NCBI RefSeq assembly: GCF_014332515.1 | Contig: NZ_VFSD01000032.1 | Location: forward strand, 1 to 46,970 | DNA: 46,970 nt | Reading direction: 5' to 3' | From: Pontibacter beigongshangensis | Lineage (GTDB): Bacteria > Bacteroidota > Bacteroidia > Cytophagales > Hymenobacteraceae | In this document: one piece after another, positions 8,112-16,893 of the stretch | How positions within the stretch are numbered: the first letter of the stretch is position 1 | Layout: each line of letters begins with the position of its first letter | The notes under the pieces: generated by a model | Seen by the model: only the letters and a program-made list of their open reading frames with translations | Databases searched by the model: none | What the model was told of the DNA's origin: nothing | Position numbers and translations under genes: made by a program

Positions 8112-10727
8112 ATGGGTAAACTTTTGCTCAAAAATGTAGCTGCTGTTTTGGTGGTAGCAGGTGCATTTTCTGTTGCCCAGGCACAGAATTTACCAGGCTC
8201 CAACGATGCTAGCTTTAATACGGCAGATGCTGTAGTTGCGGCAGGTTTTAATAGTACTGTTTATACTGTCGCCCTGCAGGCTGACAGCAAAATAGTGGTG
8301 GGAGGAAACTTTAACTCCCTTGTTGGAGGGGGTAACAGAATTGCCCGCCTCAATGCCGACGGCTCCCTGGATAACTCCTTCAACACAGGAGCAGGCTTTA
8401 ATACGGCAGTGCGATCTCTCGCCCTGCAGCCTGACGGTAAAATAGTAGTGGGTGGAAATTTCACCTCTTTCAATGGCATAGATCGTAACAGAATTGCCCG
8501 CCTCAACGCCGACGGTACCCTCGACGCCTCCTTTAATCCAGGGGCAGGCTTTGCCGGAAGCGCCAACAGCTCTGTTCAATCTCTCGCCTTGCAGCCTGAC
8601 GGTAAAATAGTAGTGGGTGGAAATTTTACCTCTTTCAATGGCATAGATCGTAACAGAATTGCCCGCCTCAACGCCGACGGTACCCTCGACGCCTCCTTCA
8701 ATCCAGGGGCAGGCTTTACCGGAAGCGCCAGCAGCTCTGTTCAATCTCTCGCCTTGCAGCCTGACGGTAAAATAATGGTGGGAGGAAGCTTTAGCTACGA
8801 TAACGGTATAAAACGATATGACATTGCCCGCCTTAACGCAGATGGTACACTAGATACCTCCTTTGACACCCCAACAAATTTGATCGGACCTATTTATTCC
8901 ATTGCCCTGCAGCCTGACGGCAAAGTAGTAATTGGGGGATCCCTTCTTCTCTTCCATAATGGAACAAGAATCTCTATGATTACCCGTTTGAATGCCGACG
9001 GTACGCTTGATTCCTCCTTTGACTCCGGAGGAACATTTGGCAGTTTTAATAATACTGTTCGGTCTGTTGCCCTACAGCCTGACGGCAAAATAGTGGTGGG
9101 AGGAGAATTTACTGCCCATAACAGTAGGTGGTGCAACTATATTGCCCGCCTTAATGCCGACGGCACAAACGACGCCTCTTTTAACCCGGGGAAAGGCTTC
9201 ACCCCCTATAACCCAGGTCAGGGAACAGGTTTTAATTTTCCAGTTTATTCTGTCGCCCTGCAGTCTGACGGCAAAATAGTGGCGGGGGGAGACTTTAGCT
9301 CCTATAACGGTACACGTTATAGCAAAATTGCCCGCCTCAACGGCGACGGCACAGTCGACGGTTCCTTTATCGGAAAAGGTTTTAATGATCTTGTTCGGTC
9401 TATCGTTCTGCAGCCTGATGGCAAAATAGTGGTAGGGGGAGACTTTACTCACTATAATGGTACACCTCGCAGCAGGATTGCCCGCCTCCACGCCGACGGC
9501 ACGCTCGATGCCTCCTTTGACCCCGGAACAGGTTTTAACAGTGATGATTGGCCTATTCGGGTTTACGCTCTCGCCCTGCAGTCTGATGGCAAAATAGTGG
9601 TGGGGGGATGGTTTACATCCTTTAACGGTACAGAACAGAACAGGATTGTCCGCCTCAATGCCGACGGCTCCTTGGATAACTCCTTCAACACAGGAGCAGG
9701 CTTTAATACGGCAGTGCAATCTCTTACCCTGCAGCCTAACGGCAAAGTAGTAGTGGGTGGCTCCTTTGACTCCTTTAACGGTATAGGGCGCAACGGGATT
9801 GCCCGTCTCAACACCGATGGCACCCTCGACGACTCCTTTAACCCGGGAACAAGTTTTAATGCTATTGCCGCGCAGCCCGACGGCAAAATAGTACTGGGGA
9901 GAAGGATAACTTCCTCTGACGGTACATGGCGCGATATAGTTGTCCGCCTCCACGCTGACGGCACGCTCGACACCTCTTTTATTGAAACAGGTTTTGATGG
10001 ACCTATTCACTTTATCGCCTTGCAGTCCGACGGCAAAATAGTGGTAGGGGGAAGGTTTACTTCCTCTGACGGTACAGAGCGAAACAGAGTTGCCCGCCTC
10101 AACGCCGACGGTACGCTCGACACATCCTTTAACCCCGAATTCAAACCCGGAGGTTCTAACGGAACTGTTTATTCTATTGCTCTGCAGCCAAACGGTAAAA
10201 TAGTGGTGGCGGGAACTTTTAGCCTCAACACGGGTACAGTGCCAAGCTATTCTATTACCCGCCTCAACGCTGATGGCACCCTCGACGCCTCCTTTAATCC
10301 GGGGACTGGTTTTAATAGTGAGGTCCGGTCTGTTGTCCTGCAGCCTGACGGCAAAATAGTGGCGGGAGGATGGTTTACCACTTATAATCAAATTCCAAGA
10401 ACACGAATAGCAAGATTATTTGGTGACGAAGGTAGCTCCTTAAGTACAGGCAAAGAACTGCAGGCAGGATTGGAAGTGCTGGTGTATCCTAATCCAAGCC
10501 AGGGCGATGTTCATCTGTTATTTACAGGAACAGGGGCTTTGGTGGGAGCTGTAAAGCTGGTGCTGCACGATTCTAAGGGCCGGCAGGTGCTTTCTAGGGA
10601 AGTAACAGTGGCAGAGGTGCAGGCAGGGGTACAGTTAGATACCTCCAGTCTGCCAGGCGGTGTTTATTTCCTGAACATTCAATCCAAAGAGAAAGCCATT
10701 ATAAAACGCCTGGTGTTGACGGAATAA
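8112..10727 (+). CDS. Delta-60 repeat protein with T9SS C-terminal sorting domain
   Basis: The ATG at 8112 is preferred over in-frame starts at 8001/8007 because it gives a clean signal peptide (MGKLLLKNVAAVLVVAGAF, then SVAQAQ). The 871-residue product carries 14 repeats of about 45-60 residues of the delta-60 type (ALQPDGKIVVGGxF, then RIARLNADGTLDxSF), from about residue 40 to 785. Such repeats are thought to build beta-propeller-like folds. The last 80 residues form a type IX secretion sorting domain (VLVYPNPSQGDVHL, then LPGGVYFLNIQS), so the protein should cross the outer membrane by T9SS. Repeats 2 and 3 are nearly identical in DNA. Adhesion or surface binding is only a guess. The PLP enzyme gene starts 10 bases after the stop. 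Confidence 0.9.
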   Translation: MGKLLLKNVAAVLVVAGAFSVAQAQNLPGSNDASFNTADAVVAAGFNSTVYTVALQADSKIVVGGNFNSLVGGGNRIARLNADGSLDNSFNTGAGFNTAVRSLALQPDGKIVVGGNFTSFNGIDRNRIARLNADGTLDASFNPGAGFAGSANSSVQSLALQPDGKIVVGGNFTSFNGIDRNRIARLNADGTLDASFNPGAGFTGSASSSVQSLALQPDGKIMVGGSFSYDNGIKRYDIARLNADGTLDTSFDTPTNLIGPIYSIALQPDGKVVIGGSLLLFHNGTRISMITRLNADGTLDSSFDSGGTFGSFNNTVRSVALQPDGKIVVGGEFTAHNSRWCNYIARLNADGTNDASFNPGKGFTPYNPGQGTGFNFPVYSVALQSDGKIVAGGDFSSYNGTRYSKIARLNGDGTVDGSFIGKGFNDLVRSIVLQPDGKIVVGGDFTHYNGTPRSRIARLHADGTLDASFDPGTGFNSDDWPIRVYALALQSDGKIVVGGWFTSFNGTEQNRIVRLNADGSLDNSFNTGAGFNTAVQSLTLQPNGKVVVGGSFDSFNGIGRNGIARLNTDGTLDDSFNPGTSFNAIAAQPDGKIVLGRRITSSDGTWRDIVVRLHADGTLDTSFIETGFDGPIHFIALQSDGKIVVGGRFTSSDGTERNRVARLNADGTLDTSFNPEFKPGGSNGTVYSIALQPNGKIVVAGTFSLNTGTVPSYSITRLNADGTLDASFNPGTGFNSEVRSVVLQPDGKIVAGGWFTTYNQIPRTRIARLFGDEGSSLSTGKELQAGLEVLVYPNPSQGDVHLLFTGTGALVGAVKLVLHDSKGRQVLSREVTVAEVQAGVQLDTSSLPGGVYFLNIQSKEKAIIKRLVLTE
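8404..8760 (+). repeat. Near-identical tandem duplication inside the delta-60 array
   Basis: The unit from about 8413 (CAGTGCGATCTCTCGCC region) and the next from about 8574 share almost every base across some 165 bases, including silent sites, while other units in the gene differ widely. This points to a recent in-frame unit duplication. Confidence 0.8.
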
Positions 10728-10737
10728 ATAAATTTCA

Positions 10738-11637
10738 ATGCCAGCTCCCCTTCAACAGCTACGACACCCCCTGCTCGACCAGCAGAATGTGGAGCTTTGG
10801 GTTAAGCGCGAAGACTTGCTGCACCCCGCCCTCCCGGGCAATAAATGGCGTAAGCTGAAGTATAATCTGCAGGAGGCGAAGCGGCAACAGAAAAGTACCT
10901 TACTCACCTTCGGAGGGGCCTACTCCAACCACATAGCTGCCGTGGCGGCGGCGGGCGAGGAATTCGGATTCAGAACCATTGGCATGATACGGGGAGAAGA
11001 GCACCTGCCGCTGAACCCTACGCTGCGTTTTGCCATATCTAAAGGCATGGAATTGCACTATCTGTCGCGGGAGGTTTACCGGCAGAAGGATGCGCCTGAC
11101 TTTTTGCAGCAGCTGTCCGGGCAGTTTCAGGAACCCTTCATTCTGCCTGAAGGAGGCACGAACATGCTGGCCGTGAAAGGCTGCACCGAGATCGTGACTG
11201 ACATCGACATGAAATACGACTACATTTGCTGCGCCAGCGGCACAGGCGGCACCCTGGCCGGTATTATAGCCGGACTGAAAGGGGAGAAGCAGGTGCTGGG
11301 GTTCCCGGCGTTAAAAGGAGGTGCTTTTTTGAGGCCGGAAATTGAGCAACTGCTCCAAAACTACAGCGGCAGGCATTTCGATAATTGGGAACTGATTACA
11401 AATTACCATTTTGGCGGCTACGCGAAAGTAAAACCAGAGCTGCTTACTTTTATGCAGCAGTTCAGAGAGCGGCACCAAGTGACATTGGAGCCAGTGTACA
11501 CCGGTAAAATGATGTTCGGAGTCTTTGATCTGGTAGCGAAAGGCTTCTTTCCTGAAGGTGCCAGAATTATAGCCGTGCACACCGGTGGCTTACAGGGAAA
11601 TGCAGGTTTCAGAGAGCGACTGGGGCTGGAGGTATGA
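10738..11637 (+). CDS. PLP-dependent D-cysteine desulfhydrase / ACC deaminase family enzyme
   Basis: The 299-residue protein belongs to the tryptophan-synthase-beta fold of PLP enzymes. The motif PGNKWRKLKYNL near residues 31-42 carries the PLP-binding Lys (the Lys of GNK), LTFGGAYSNHIAAVAA at about 57-72 matches the substrate/cofactor loop, and CASGTGGTLAGI is the phosphate-binding loop. Family members split D-cysteine to pyruvate, ammonia and sulfide, or deaminate 1-aminocyclopropane-1-carboxylate; the sequence alone does not let me decide, although D-cysteine desulfhydrase is the likelier role outside plant-associated bacteria. Length is slightly short of the usual 320-340. It probably shares a transcript with the gene before it or has a promoter inside it. 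Confidence 0.85.
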   Translation: MPAPLQQLRHPLLDQQNVELWVKREDLLHPALPGNKWRKLKYNLQEAKRQQKSTLLTFGGAYSNHIAAVAAAGEEFGFRTIGMIRGEEHLPLNPTLRFAISKGMELHYLSREVYRQKDAPDFLQQLSGQFQEPFILPEGGTNMLAVKGCTEIVTDIDMKYDYICCASGTGGTLAGIIAGLKGEKQVLGFPALKGGAFLRPEIEQLLQNYSGRHFDNWELITNYHFGGYAKVKPELLTFMQQFRERHQVTLEPVYTGKMMFGVFDLVAKGFFPEGARIIAVHTGGLQGNAGFRERLGLEV

Positions 11638-11699
11638 ACTATTAAATGTAGCATAATAGTTGTAGATACAAAAGCAGAACTCAAACCGAACAGGAAAAA

Positions 11700-12341
11700 A
11701 TGCCTCTTTTCAGACTATTTCTTAAGCTTCTTCCCTGGCTCCTGATGGGTGCGCTTGTCTACTTTGCCTGGGTTAGCTTGCGGGATTTTTCCTTTTTCGG
11801 AACAAAGGAAGAGGTGAAAAAGCCGGACGTGATCGTGAACCACCACACCATCCTGACTACGGTAGAGGAGTTGGGTCGGATGGAACTGGTGCGCTTCAAT
11901 TTTAAAGACGTGGTGGAGTACGAAAAGAACACTTCGAGCTGGGTGCCTAACTCGAAGGTCGTGCTGATCGTGGCCGGTGAGGCGGTAGGTTGCGTTGATT
12001 TTACAAAGTTGCGCCCCGAGGACATCCAGTTTCTGGGCGATTCGCTGGTGCAGGTGGCCTTGCCTGCCCCCGAGATCTGCTACTATAAAATAGACCACTC
12101 CAAAACCAAAGTCTTCTCGAAGGAATATACCTATTTTCAGGATGCCGAGCTGGTGCAGGAAAGCTACCGCTACGCCGAGAAGAATGTTAAACAGGCAGCG
12201 CTGAATTCAGGCATCTTGCAGCAGACAAAAGTAAACGCCGAGAAAGTGCTGAAGCCTATTCTGGAAGAAATAACGGGCCGCAAGGTGGTGCTGGTGCCAC
12301 AGCGAACCATCCAGAATCCGCAGGCTCCACCAAAGAGGTAA
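11700..12341 (+). CDS. DUF4230 domain protein
   Basis: The 213-residue protein has one N-terminal membrane anchor (FLKLLPWLLMGALVYFAWVS, about residues 6-25) followed by a DUF4230 domain: HHTILTTVEELGRMELVRF, VVLIVAGEAVGCVDF, then a helical C-terminal part with YRYAEKNVKQAALNSGIL. DUF4230 proteins are membrane-tethered and of unknown function. The gene lies 62 bases after the PLP enzyme on the same strand. Confidence 0.85.
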   Translation: MPLFRLFLKLLPWLLMGALVYFAWVSLRDFSFFGTKEEVKKPDVIVNHHTILTTVEELGRMELVRFNFKDVVEYEKNTSSWVPNSKVVLIVAGEAVGCVDFTKLRPEDIQFLGDSLVQVALPAPEICYYKIDHSKTKVFSKEYTYFQDAELVQESYRYAEKNVKQAALNSGILQQTKVNAEKVLKPILEEITGRKVVLVPQRTIQNPQAPPKR

Positions 12342-12380
12342 GCCTCCCGCAGCCGCAGCCTATGGCTCAATACGAAAAGC

Positions 12381-12623
12381 TTATTTGATATCGGTGGTCA
12401 CTTTTTGTCCTCTTCCAATTAAAAGGTACAGTAATGCTCCCAGAACTGGCAAGAAGATGATGGGAATAACCCATATCAGCTTGTTCGTGCTGTTCTTAAA
12501 ATCGCTCCTAAGCAAATCAACGAGAGCCCACAGCCACAATATGGCCGGAATGCCCAGAAAGAATAATAGGAGAAGTATCTCATTTCCTCCCAATCCGATA
12601 AAAAGAAGCGTGTTTAGTGGCAT
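12381..12623 (-). CDS. PLDc_N domain small membrane protein
   Basis: The 80-residue protein has two membrane helices (about residues 15-36 and 49-68). The pattern WLWALVDLLRSDF then NKLIWVIPIIFLPVLGALLY and a final GRG matches the PLDc_N domain (phospholipase D/cardiolipin synthase N-terminal segment) found as a stand-alone protein in many Bacteroidota. No catalytic HKD motif follows. It converges with the DUF4230 gene, 39 bases apart. Confidence 0.85.
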   Translation of the reverse strand: MPLNTLLFIGLGGNEILLLLFFLGIPAILWLWALVDLLRSDFKNSTNKLIWVIPIIFLPVLGALLYLLIGRGQKVTTDIK

Positions 12624-12797
12624 GGTAAGTTAGTTTCAGTAGGCTCCATATAGCTGAAACCATAAATTGATATTTCTCAATATACGATTTTTCTTAAGGA
12701 GTACATATCTTAAAACCGCAGGCAGTAAACTTGATTTGGAGAACTCTCTCCATATCCTTCTGAAAAAAGCTTTGTGGCCTCAATCCTTTTTAAAAAG

Positions 12798-13325
12798 CTA
12801 CTCCAGCCCCTTCAGCGCATCGTTAACCAAATCGTTTTCATAGCCTTTGCTCATCAGAAAGTAGGCCAGCTTCTGGCGGCGCAGAAAAGGGTTCTTCTCC
12901 TTCTCGGTGCTGTTCTTCTTCTCCAGCAGGTGCAGCAGGTTCTGCTCGTACTGCTCCGGGTCAATTTCTTTTAACCCCTGTTTAATGCAGTAATCCGAGA
13001 TGCCTTTTGCCTTCAGGCCCTGCATTATTTTGCGGCGGCCCCACTTTTTCAGACCATACTTGCCTCTGACGAATGCCTGCGCATAGCGCTCCTCATCGAG
13101 CAGTTTCTCCTGGCTGAGCCGCACGATCAGTTCCTCCACCTCATCGGGCGAGAGGCCGTAGCTGTAGAGCTTGGTGCGTACTTCCTGCTGGGTGCGCTCC
13201 TGGTAGGCGCAATAAGAGGCTACTTTTAAAAGGGCCTGCTTAGGGGTATAGCTTTTCTTTCTGTTCTCGTTTTCCAAACTCAGGGTTGCTGTTGATGCTC
13301 CAAATATAAACAAGCCACGCCACAT
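12798..13325 (-). CDS. recX: Regulatory protein RecX
   Basis: The 175-residue protein consists of the three-helix repeats of RecX, which binds and restrains RecA filaments. Recognisable segments are ALLKVASYCAYQERTQQEVR, GLSPDEVEELIVRLSQEKLL then DEERYAQAFVRGKYGLKKWG, and RKIMQGLKAKGISDYCIKQG. The ATG at 13325 adds some 20 residues (IFGASTATLSLENENRK) before the conserved KKSYTPKQAL; an in-frame TTG at 13277 would be an equally good start. recA is not in this window. Upstream lies the inverted-repeat pair at 13367-13512. Confidence 0.9.
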   Translation of the reverse strand: MWRGLFIFGASTATLSLENENRKKSYTPKQALLKVASYCAYQERTQQEVRTKLYSYGLSPDEVEELIVRLSQEKLLDEERYAQAFVRGKYGLKKWGRRKIMQGLKAKGISDYCIKQGLKEIDPEQYEQNLLHLLEKKNSTEKEKNPFLRRQKLAYFLMSKGYENDLVNDALKGLE

Positions 13326-13366
13326 TAGAGTTCTCAGGAGCGCGAGCCGAGATGGCAGTCAGGAAG

Positions 13367-13396
13367 AAATTATTCCAATCAAAAAGGCCCTCCAGA
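13367..13396 (-). repeat. Dispersed intergenic repeat, copy C (left arm of inverted pair)
   Basis: Read on the minus strand it gives TCTGGAGGGCC, TTTTT, GATTGGAATAATTT. It pairs with copy D across an 84-base loop, with one mismatch and a two-base bulge. Confidence 0.9.
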
Positions 13397-13461
13397 CCTA
13401 TTGTTGCCAAGTTCATTTTTTACCTTCGATGAATTCGAATAAGATCTGTCGGGAAAACGGA

Positions 13462-13512
13462 TCAGCAGCAGCAGTAGCTGTCTCCGGAGGGCCTTTTTAA
13501 TTGGAATAATTT
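13462..13512 (+). repeat. Dispersed intergenic repeat, copy D (right arm of inverted pair)
   Basis: The head ATCAGCAGCAGCAGTAGCTG is followed by TCTCCGGAGGGCC, TTTTT, AATTGGAATAATTT (13481-13512). The arm is the near-perfect inverse of copy C, giving a potential 30-bp stem between the divergent recX and DUF5686 genes. Confidence 0.9.
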
Positions 13513-13661
13513 AGGAACTCCAGCCTGTTGCGTCCTATAAAACCGACCGGCAATGCTTCATAGCCAGTACTTCAGAATAAGCAACTAACCTGCCGTAAAC
13601 AAATTAAGCTGTTTAAGAGTACAGATTTATCAATTCTGGCCTAAAAATTACGTTAGCTACG

Positions 13662-13669
13662 TAACTTGC
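13662..13669 (+). promoter_or_regulatory. TAACTTGC box, possible promoter -7 element
   Basis: The octamer sits 29 bases before the ATG at 13699 and resembles the Bacteroidota -7 consensus TAnnTTTG. The same octamer precedes feoA and uppS. No clear -33 TTG is visible here. Confidence 0.3.
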
Positions 13670-13698
13670 CATCTTTACTTTATTCAAAACCTGATTGC

Positions 13699-16296
13699 AT
13701 GCGTACGCTTTGCTTACTGCTATTTATTTTAAGCTTACCTTTTAGTTCCCTGGCTGCGGTGTTGCATGGGCGCGTCACCGACGAATCGGGTCAGGGCCTG
13801 CCCTACGCCAGCATTTATATACGCGAACTGGCCAGCGGTACCGGCACCAACGAGAACGGCGATTACCAGCTGCAGCTTAGCCCCGGCACCTACACCATCG
13901 AGTATAAATTTGTAGGTTACAAAGCCAGCCGGCAAACGGTTACGCTCACCGACGAAAAGCAGCTGCTAAACGTGCAGCTGGAGCCGGAAGTGCTGAGCCT
14001 GAACGAGGTGGTGGTGCGCGCTGCCGACGAAGACCCGGCCTACCCGATCATGCGCAACGCCATCCGGCTGCGCAAGTACCACCTCAACGAAACCAATGCC
14101 TGGAGTGCCCGTGTGTACATGAAAACTATGGGCCGCATGGAGAAGGTGCCCACCAAAATTCTGGGCGTGAAGCTGGTAGATATAGATACCGGCATTGTGT
14201 ACCTGTCGGAGTCGGTGTCGGAGCTGCATTTTAAGAAGCCCAACAAGATAAACGAGCGCATGATCTCCAGCAAGGTGAGCGGCCAGAAAAAAGGCTTCAG
14301 CTTTAACCAGGCCTCTGAGATGAACATCAGCTTTTACGAAAACCTGCTAAGGGTAGAAGGATTGAACGAGCGGGGCTTTGTGTCGCCGCTGGCCAACAAT
14401 GCGCTTTTTTACTACCAATATGAATACCTGGGCGCTTTTCAGGAGAACGGGCTTACCATCAACAAAATAAAAGTAACGCCCCGGCGGCGCAACGATCCGG
14501 TGTTTGCAGGCAGCCTCTATATTGTGGATGGCACCTGGCGCATCCATAGCACCGACCTGCGGCTTTCCAAGAATTCGGGAATAGAGTTTATCGATTACCT
14601 GCGGGTGCGGCAGGTGTACGCGCCGGTGCAGGAGCACGTCTGGATGCCGGTCTCGCAACGGTTCACGTTCGAGGCCTCGGGGCTGGGGTTTAAGGGGAGC
14701 GGTTACGCCATGGGAGTGTACTCCAATTACAAGGTGCAGCCTACCTACAGCAAGCCCCCCGTGCTGGCAGAGGTGCCGCCGGAGCCTGAAACAGCCGTTG
14801 CCACGCAGTCTGCCAGACGGCAGCAAAAGCCGAAGGTGGTGCTGGTGGAGCCCGAACAAGCCTCCCCACAGGAGCAGCAGCCTATCCACGAAGAAGGCTT
14901 GTTCAGCAAGGAGGTGCTGGTGGTGGAGGGTGATGCCAACAAGCATGATGCCGACTACTGGGTCTCTGTGCGGCCGGTACCGCTCACAACAGAAGAGCAG
15001 CAGGACTACCAGGTAAAAGACAGTCTGCAGGTAATCAAAGAATCGAGGCCTTACCAGGATTCGCTCGACCGTGTTCGGAATGAGCTTTCTTTCGCCAAGC
15101 TTTTCCTGCGGGGCTACACATACTCCAATAGCTACCGGCGCATCGAATACAATTTCGATCCGTTAATAGCTGTTACAGGCGGGCCCAGCATTCTGCAGTT
15201 TAATACGGTGGAGGGGCTGGTGGCGGATGTGCGGATGGCCTACACCAGAAGGATGGAAGACCGGCGCCGCTATATCATAGAGCCCGCTGTGCGCTATGGC
15301 TTCTCTAACCAGAAGCTCAACGCGAAGCTGCGGATGAACTACAGGTTTGACCCGGTGCGCTACAGTGCGATTTCGCTGGAAGGAGGCCGCTATGTGCAGG
15401 ATATCAACAACACCAATGCCATTTCGCCCTTCGTAAACACGCTCTACACCCTGTTCTGGCAGCGCAACTACATGAAACTCTACCAGCGCGACTTTGCCAC
15501 CATTAGTTATGGGTCGGAGTTGCTGAACGGGCTGCGCATTAACATGTCGTTGGATTACGCGCACCGTGTGCCGCTGCAAAATACCAGTGATTTCAGTTTC
15601 AGGGAGAGCACCAACGAAGACGGCTCCAGCCGCTTCACCTCTAATGTACCCCTTAATGCCGAGTTGGCCGATGCTGCTTTTTCGCCGCACCAGGCCCTTA
15701 CTGTTGTTTTCAACGCCGGCTTTAAACCGGGCATGCGCTATATTTCGCGGCCCAACCAGAAAATAAACCTGGGGTCTAAATGGCCCTGGCTCAGCTTTGG
15801 CTACCGCACCGGCATAAAAGCGCTGGGAGGCGATGTGAGATACAGTACCGCCGCTTTCCGGATCAACGATAACCTAAGCCTGGGGCTGTTTGGCTCGAGC
15901 AACTACAGCCTAACGGCAGGCACGTTCTGGGGCAAGGAAAACATGCAGCTGATCGATTTTAAGCACTTTAACGGCAACCGGACTATTTTTGCAGGGGTGT
16001 ACAGCGGGTTTCAGCTCCTCGACTATTACCGCTACAGCACCAGCAACAAGTACCTCGAAGGCCACTTTGAGCACCACTTCGATGGCTTTATCTTCAACAA
16101 AATTCCCTTGTTCCGCAAGCTGAAATGGCAGGAGGTGGTGAGCCTTAATTACCTGAACACGGTGGCCTCGGGCAACTACCTGGAACTGGGGCTGGGAATA
16201 GAACACATTTTTAAAGTTATACGAGTCGATTTCGTGACCTCGTTCCAGGAAGGCAATAAAGCGCGCACCGGCCTGATGATCGGTATAGGGTTTTGA
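13699..16296 (+). CDS. DUF5686 and carboxypeptidase-like regulatory domain outer-membrane protein
   Basis: The ATG at 13699 is chosen because it opens directly on a signal peptide (MRTLCLLLFILSLPFSSLAA); an in-frame start 33 bases earlier would bury it. The 865-residue protein has a carboxypeptidase-like regulatory (CarboxypepD_reg) domain at about 22-105 (LHGRVTDESGQGLPYASIYI), then the DUF5686 region (NAWSARVYMKTMGRMEKVP) and a long C-terminal beta-barrel that ends in MIGIGF. A Pro/Gln-rich insert lies around residues 355-400. DUF5686 proteins are outer-membrane proteins of Bacteroidota with unknown substrate. The small lipoprotein gene follows after 158 bases. Confidence 0.85.
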   Translation: MRTLCLLLFILSLPFSSLAAVLHGRVTDESGQGLPYASIYIRELASGTGTNENGDYQLQLSPGTYTIEYKFVGYKASRQTVTLTDEKQLLNVQLEPEVLSLNEVVVRAADEDPAYPIMRNAIRLRKYHLNETNAWSARVYMKTMGRMEKVPTKILGVKLVDIDTGIVYLSESVSELHFKKPNKINERMISSKVSGQKKGFSFNQASEMNISFYENLLRVEGLNERGFVSPLANNALFYYQYEYLGAFQENGLTINKIKVTPRRRNDPVFAGSLYIVDGTWRIHSTDLRLSKNSGIEFIDYLRVRQVYAPVQEHVWMPVSQRFTFEASGLGFKGSGYAMGVYSNYKVQPTYSKPPVLAEVPPEPETAVATQSARRQQKPKVVLVEPEQASPQEQQPIHEEGLFSKEVLVVEGDANKHDADYWVSVRPVPLTTEEQQDYQVKDSLQVIKESRPYQDSLDRVRNELSFAKLFLRGYTYSNSYRRIEYNFDPLIAVTGGPSILQFNTVEGLVADVRMAYTRRMEDRRRYIIEPAVRYGFSNQKLNAKLRMNYRFDPVRYSAISLEGGRYVQDINNTNAISPFVNTLYTLFWQRNYMKLYQRDFATISYGSELLNGLRINMSLDYAHRVPLQNTSDFSFRESTNEDGSSRFTSNVPLNAELADAAFSPHQALTVVFNAGFKPGMRYISRPNQKINLGSKWPWLSFGYRTGIKALGGDVRYSTAAFRINDNLSLGLFGSSNYSLTAGTFWGKENMQLIDFKHFNGNRTIFAGVYSGFQLLDYYRYSTSNKYLEGHFEHHFDGFIFNKIPLFRKLKWQEVVSLNYLNTVASGNYLELGLGIEHIFKVIRVDFVTSFQEGNKARTGLMIGIGF

Positions 16297-16454
16297 TTGA
16301 GTGTTTGTTGTTGCTGGCTGCTGATCTGGGATGAAGAGATTTAACCATTTAGCAGTTAAACCATTTAACTATCAACAACTAACAACACCCAACCGCCATT
16401 CAAACCAAAATACGCTATTGTCGTTAAAAATAAGAAGAATAAAATTTAACGACT

Positions 16455-16814
16455 ATGAACATGATATTGAATATATTTAAGAAAGGCGCTCTGGTGGCAT
16501 TTGTAGCCGCAATAGGTTTTAGCTGTGGCCAGGAGAGGCCCGTAACGGAGAAGGATACAAGCACAGGCACTGCAGAGGCTATTGTAGAAGGAAACCCCAG
16601 CGCCGCTAACCTGAACAACCCGCGTCCGGCCCCTATCGGCGATACGTCTAAAACAGGCGAGCAAGCCAACCGGTTTGGCGAGATGAACCCGAACCAGGAT
16701 TCGGCGGCGCGCGCCCGAATTGAGTTAGATAAGCAACGGCAGTTGGAGCAAAACCCGGACCAGAAACCAAGTATTTCAACCCCTGAACGTCGCATAGACG
16801 GTAGCGGACAGTAG
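16455..16814 (+). CDS. Small lipoprotein, unknown function
   Basis: The 119-residue product has a lipoprotein signal (ALVAFVAAIGFSCG, Cys at residue 24) and a mature part that is hydrophilic, Pro/Asn-rich and probably disordered, ending in RRIDGSGQ. A second in-frame ATG at 16461 is equally possible. I recognise no family. A strong terminator follows at 16834. The upstream gap carries a run of A/C/T-only sequence (16340-16400) of no evident function. Confidence 0.6.
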   Translation: MNMILNIFKKGALVAFVAAIGFSCGQERPVTEKDTSTGTAEAIVEGNPSAANLNNPRPAPIGDTSKTGEQANRFGEMNPNQDSAARARIELDKQRQLEQNPDQKPSISTPERRIDGSGQ

Positions 16815-16833
16815 GTATAATTTCCTATAGAAG

Positions 16834-16877
16834 CAGGAAGGCCTTACTCTTAAGCAGAGTGAGGCCTTCCTGTTTTC
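16834..16877. terminator. Bidirectional terminator
   Basis: Sixteen-base arms (16834-16849 and 16857-16872) pair with a single G-T wobble and are followed by TTTTCTTCCCTTTTT on the plus strand. It separates the convergent lipoprotein and rarD genes. Confidence 0.85.
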
Positions 16878-16893
16878 TTCCCTTTTTATTTTA

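Larger units (their letters stand above)
13326..13698. other. Divergent intergenic region between recX and the DUF5686 gene
   Basis: The 373-base gap contains the inverted dispersed-repeat pair (13367-13512) and a TAACTTGC box at 13662-13669 just before the plus-strand gene. No reading frame of note was seen. Confidence 0.5.

Noticed and set aside
9072..10391. A 439-codon open frame on the minus strand opposite the delta-60 repeat gene
   Set aside because: It is a mirror of the repeated codons on the plus strand; it lacks a signal or known motif, and the plus-strand protein is clearly real.
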